Of a DNA stretch of 64,000 nt, positions 62,119 to 64,000 are shown one piece after another. Origin of the DNA: Caballeronia humi (GTDB lineage Bacteria > Pseudomonadota > Gammaproteobacteria > Burkholderiales > Burkholderiaceae); contig NZ_FCNW02000030.1 of the NCBI RefSeq assembly GCF_001544475.1, forward strand, positions 17,973 through 81,972, in the 5' to 3' direction. The position numbers and the translations under genes are program-made. The notes under the pieces were generated by a model. The model was not told where the DNA came from. It ran no database searches and was given only the letters and a program-made list of their open reading frames with translations. Numbering within the stretch: position 1 is the first letter of the stretch; every line of letters begins with the position of its first letter.

Positions 62119-62852
62119 CGGGAGCGGGCTTCTTCGAGAGTGAAGCGCTCGCCGTCCGCATCGGGAACGAAGACGTAGCCCTGCCCGCGCACAGTCTGAA
62201 TGTGGCGCGGGCTTGCGGGATCGTCCTCGATGATGCGGCGCAGGCGCCAGATCGGCACGTCGAGGCCACGGTCGCGAAACGCGAGGTCGTCGCTGTGTAC
62301 CAGATCGTGAATCAGCACGCGCGACAGCACCTTGTATGGATGCCGGATGAATACTTTCAGCAGCGCGAATTCGCTGTCGCGCAGGGGCACGCGCTCATCG
62401 CCCGCAACGAGCGAGCGCGTAACGAAATCGACCTCGAAGCGGCCGAAGCGTTCGCGCGCACGCGGTTCGGGCTTGCTCGCCACCGGCGCGCGACGCCGCA
62501 GAACCGTTTCGATGCGCGCCAGCAACTCGCGTGGATCGAAGGGCTTCGCGAGGTAATCGTCAGCGCCGGATTCGAGGCCCGCGACTTTATCAGTCACGCT
62601 GCCGCACGCGGTCACGAAGATCACGGGGATATCGTCGCCGGCGGCGCGTAGCTGGCGCAGCGCCTGCAGGCCATCGGTATTGGGCATCATGATGTCGAGT
62701 ACGACGATCGATGGACGTTCGAGATCCAGCCGCCTGCGCAGGCCGCTGCCGTCGTGCAGCACCGACACGTCGAGGCCGCGCGCTCTCAGGAAGCGGCACA
62801 GCAGGTCGCGCACCACGGGGTCGTCGTCGACGATCAGAACCGATGTAGTCAT
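62115..62852 (-). CDS. OmpR family response regulator
   Basis: A 245-residue regulator: receiver with acidic pocket VLIVDDDPVVRDLLC, phosphoacceptor in VLDIMMPNTDG, KPFDPRELLARI (conserved Lys), and an OmpR-type winged helix (VPLRDSEFALLKVFIRHPYKVLSR, RGLDVPIWRLRRIIEDDP). It is the partner of the downstream kinase. It is a close paralogue of the divergent regulator at 63112. Confidence 0.92.
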   Translation of the reverse strand: MTTSVLIVDDDPVVRDLLCRFLRARGLDVSVLHDGSGLRRRLDLERPSIVVLDIMMPNTDGLQALRQLRAAGDDIPVIFVTACGSVTDKVAGLESGADDYLAKPFDPRELLARIETVLRRRAPVASKPEPRARERFGRFEVDFVTRSLVAGDERVPLRDSEFALLKVFIRHPYKVLSRVLIHDLVHSDDLAFRDRGLDVPIWRLRRIIEDDPASPRHIQTVRGQGYVFVPDADGERFTLEEARSR

Positions 62853-63111
62853 CCTGAAATTTTATTACCGCATCCCAAAAATAACGTTGTTTTGCGGTTG
62901 CGGCCCCATTACGGAATCTTACGGTGTGTTGTGAATGCCGCATTTCGATGACGCGGAAAGGGCCTTGTTTCAGGGGCTGGAATGCCAGAACTCATGATGG
63001 ACAGGGCTTGCGGGCACGGCATTGCCGCGTTGTATGACTGCATCAAACGGTAAGAAACGGAAAGCAGCACGCTGTCGCAAAAATAATGCCGTGCGTCTTA
63101 AAATTGATCGC

Positions 63112-63852
63112 ATGACTCAACAAGTGCTTATCGTCGATGACGACCCCGTCGTGCGCGACCTCGTTCGCGAATACCTTCAATCCCACGGCTTCGCGGTCTC
63201 GGTGCTGCATGACGGCGCCAGCCTGAAGCGGCGTATCGAGGCCGAGCGGCCATCGATCGTGCTGCTCGACGTGATGATGCCCGAGAAGGACGGCATCAGC
63301 GCGCTGCGCGAATTGCGCGACAGCGGCGAGGACATTCCGGTGGTGTTCCTGACGGCGCGCGCCGATGTGATCGATCGGGTGATCGGCCTCGAACTCGGCG
63401 CCGACGACTACCTCGCGAAGCCGTTCGATCCGCGCGAACTGCTTGCGCGTATTCGATCTGTGCTGAGGCGCCGTCATGCGGCGGCGCCGGGTGCGCCGGA
63501 AAATCGGCCGCCGTATCGCTTCGGTCCGTTCGAAGTGGATTTCGCTGCGCGCGAATTGCGACGCGATGGCGAGCGCGTGCCGCTGCGTTCCGGCGAATTC
63601 GCGACGCTCAAGATCTTCGTGAAGAACGAGATGGTCGTGATGACGCGCTCGCAGTTGAACGAGAAGCTGCGCGGGCAGGCGGGCTCGTATCGCGACCGCA
63701 GTCTGGATGTATCGATCTGGCGTCTGCGGCGGCTGCTCGAAACCGATCCCTCAGAGCCGCGCTATGTGCAGACCGTGTGGGGGCAGGGGTATATTTTCGT
63801 GCCGCGGGGGGAGACGGGGGCTGCTGAGCGGGCGATGCGGCGAGGGTTTTGA
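63112..63852 (+). CDS. OmpR family response regulator, paralogue of the 62115 gene
   Basis: A 246-residue regulator: VLIVDDDPVVRDLVREYL, VLLDVMMPEKDG, KPFDPRELLARI, then VPLRSGEFATLKIFVKNEMVVMTRSQLNEKLRG and RSLDVSIWRLRRLLETDP. No kinase gene is next to it in the window. It is divergent from the other regulator with a 259-bp gap that contains AT-rich promoter-like sequence but no clear palindrome. Confidence 0.92.
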   Translation: MTQQVLIVDDDPVVRDLVREYLQSHGFAVSVLHDGASLKRRIEAERPSIVLLDVMMPEKDGISALRELRDSGEDIPVVFLTARADVIDRVIGLELGADDYLAKPFDPRELLARIRSVLRRRHAAAPGAPENRPPYRFGPFEVDFAARELRRDGERVPLRSGEFATLKIFVKNEMVVMTRSQLNEKLRGQAGSYRDRSLDVSIWRLRRLLETDPSEPRYVQTVWGQGYIFVPRGETGAAERAMRRGF

Positions 63853-63901
63853 TGCTGGCGCCGTGGGGTAGCTTGTTTGTTTAAGCCGTTTGATGCACTT
63901 A

Positions 63902-63927
63902 GGCTCCTATGGAGCTTGTTTTATTTT
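63902..63927 (+). terminator. rho-independent terminator
   Basis: GCTCC-TAT-GGAGC stem (63903-63915), then TTGTTTTATTTT. It follows the second response regulator by about 50 bp. Confidence 0.85.
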
Positions 63928-63942
63928 CGGTCTATTTGCTCT

Positions 63943-64000
63943 GCCCCTGTCCGGGGCGGGACTCACTTTCTTTGCTGCTGCAAAGAAAGTAAGCAAAGAA
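63943..64000. repeat. dispersed Burkholderia-type hairpin repeat (partial)
   Basis: GCCCC-N5-GGGGC (63943-63957) followed by ACTTTCTTTGC/GCAAAGAAAGT, a perfect 11-bp stem with TGCT loop (63965-63990), then AAGCAAAGAA up to the window end. I recall this ACTTTCTTTGC-GCAAAGAAAGTAAGC element as a frequently repeated intergenic sequence in Burkholderia-type genomes. Confidence 0.7.

Noticed and set aside
60763..62178. 471-codon plus-strand frame opposite the histidine kinase
   Set aside because: Antisense shadow; the kinase motifs lie on the minus strand.

Overview
The window is high-GC DNA with dense, short-spaced genes. Its gene families (IclR, PadR and LysR regulators, a gallate meta-cleavage operon, H-NS-like and DUF1488 proteins, and a dispersed hairpin repeat at the right edge) point to a Burkholderiaceae bacterium such as Paraburkholderia, Caballeronia or Burkholderia. 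The central feature is the replication and partition locus of a secondary replicon (second or third chromosome, or megaplasmid): parA, parB, a Rep_3-type repA, about twenty degenerate 17-bp iterons, a KfrA-like coiled-coil protein with a C-terminal zinc ribbon, and a tyrosine-recombinase-like protein that appears to lack its catalytic residues. Six copies of a CTTTATGCGCATAAAG-type palindrome, read here as parS, spread from 0.5 to 23.4 kb around this core.

Layout. 0-7.6 kb: leftward sugar-acid operon (amidohydrolase/lactonase, aldo-keto reductase, split altronate-dehydratase-family enzyme, sugar ABC transporter) with a divergent IclR regulator, plausibly oxidative L-fucose-type catabolism. 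7.7-10.7 kb: H-NS-like protein and a Pat-like GNAT/acyl-CoA synthetase fusion. 11.1-18.8 kb: fimbrial gene remnant, then the par/rep/origin module. 18.9-25.8 kb: DUF2252 protein, a small gene behind a LexA box, CsbD, threonine catabolism (kbl-tdh) with its cupin regulator, YceI and an envelope protein. 26-35 kb: SDR/LysR, then a hydroxy-dicarboxylate region: a 2-hydroxycarboxylate transporter, leuD and a frameshifted leuC, two mirror-image LysR genes, and D-tartrate dehydratase.

35-44.6 kb: zinc peptidase, transglutaminase-like protein, alcohol dehydrogenase, small stress-type proteins, an XRE-Crp fusion regulator, and a siderophore-interacting reductase with its PadR regulator. 44.7-50.7 kb: an AroE paralogue facing a gallate operon (gallate dioxygenase, MFS transporter, LigJ hydratase, LigK aldolase, cytoplasmic ModA-like protein) that leads gallate to pyruvate and oxaloacetate. 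51-58 kb: alcohol dehydrogenase, cold-shock protein, MASE4-GGDEF cyclase, GlxA-type regulator, homocysteine methyltransferase, lipoprotein, then fused remnants of a GntR regulator and an ABC permease. 58.4-64 kb: FmdB protein, two exported proteins, a two-component operon ending in a phosphatase-fold lipoprotein whose catalytic cysteine is glycine, and a paralogous response regulator.

All calls come from reading the sequence and remembered family knowledge; no database search was run.
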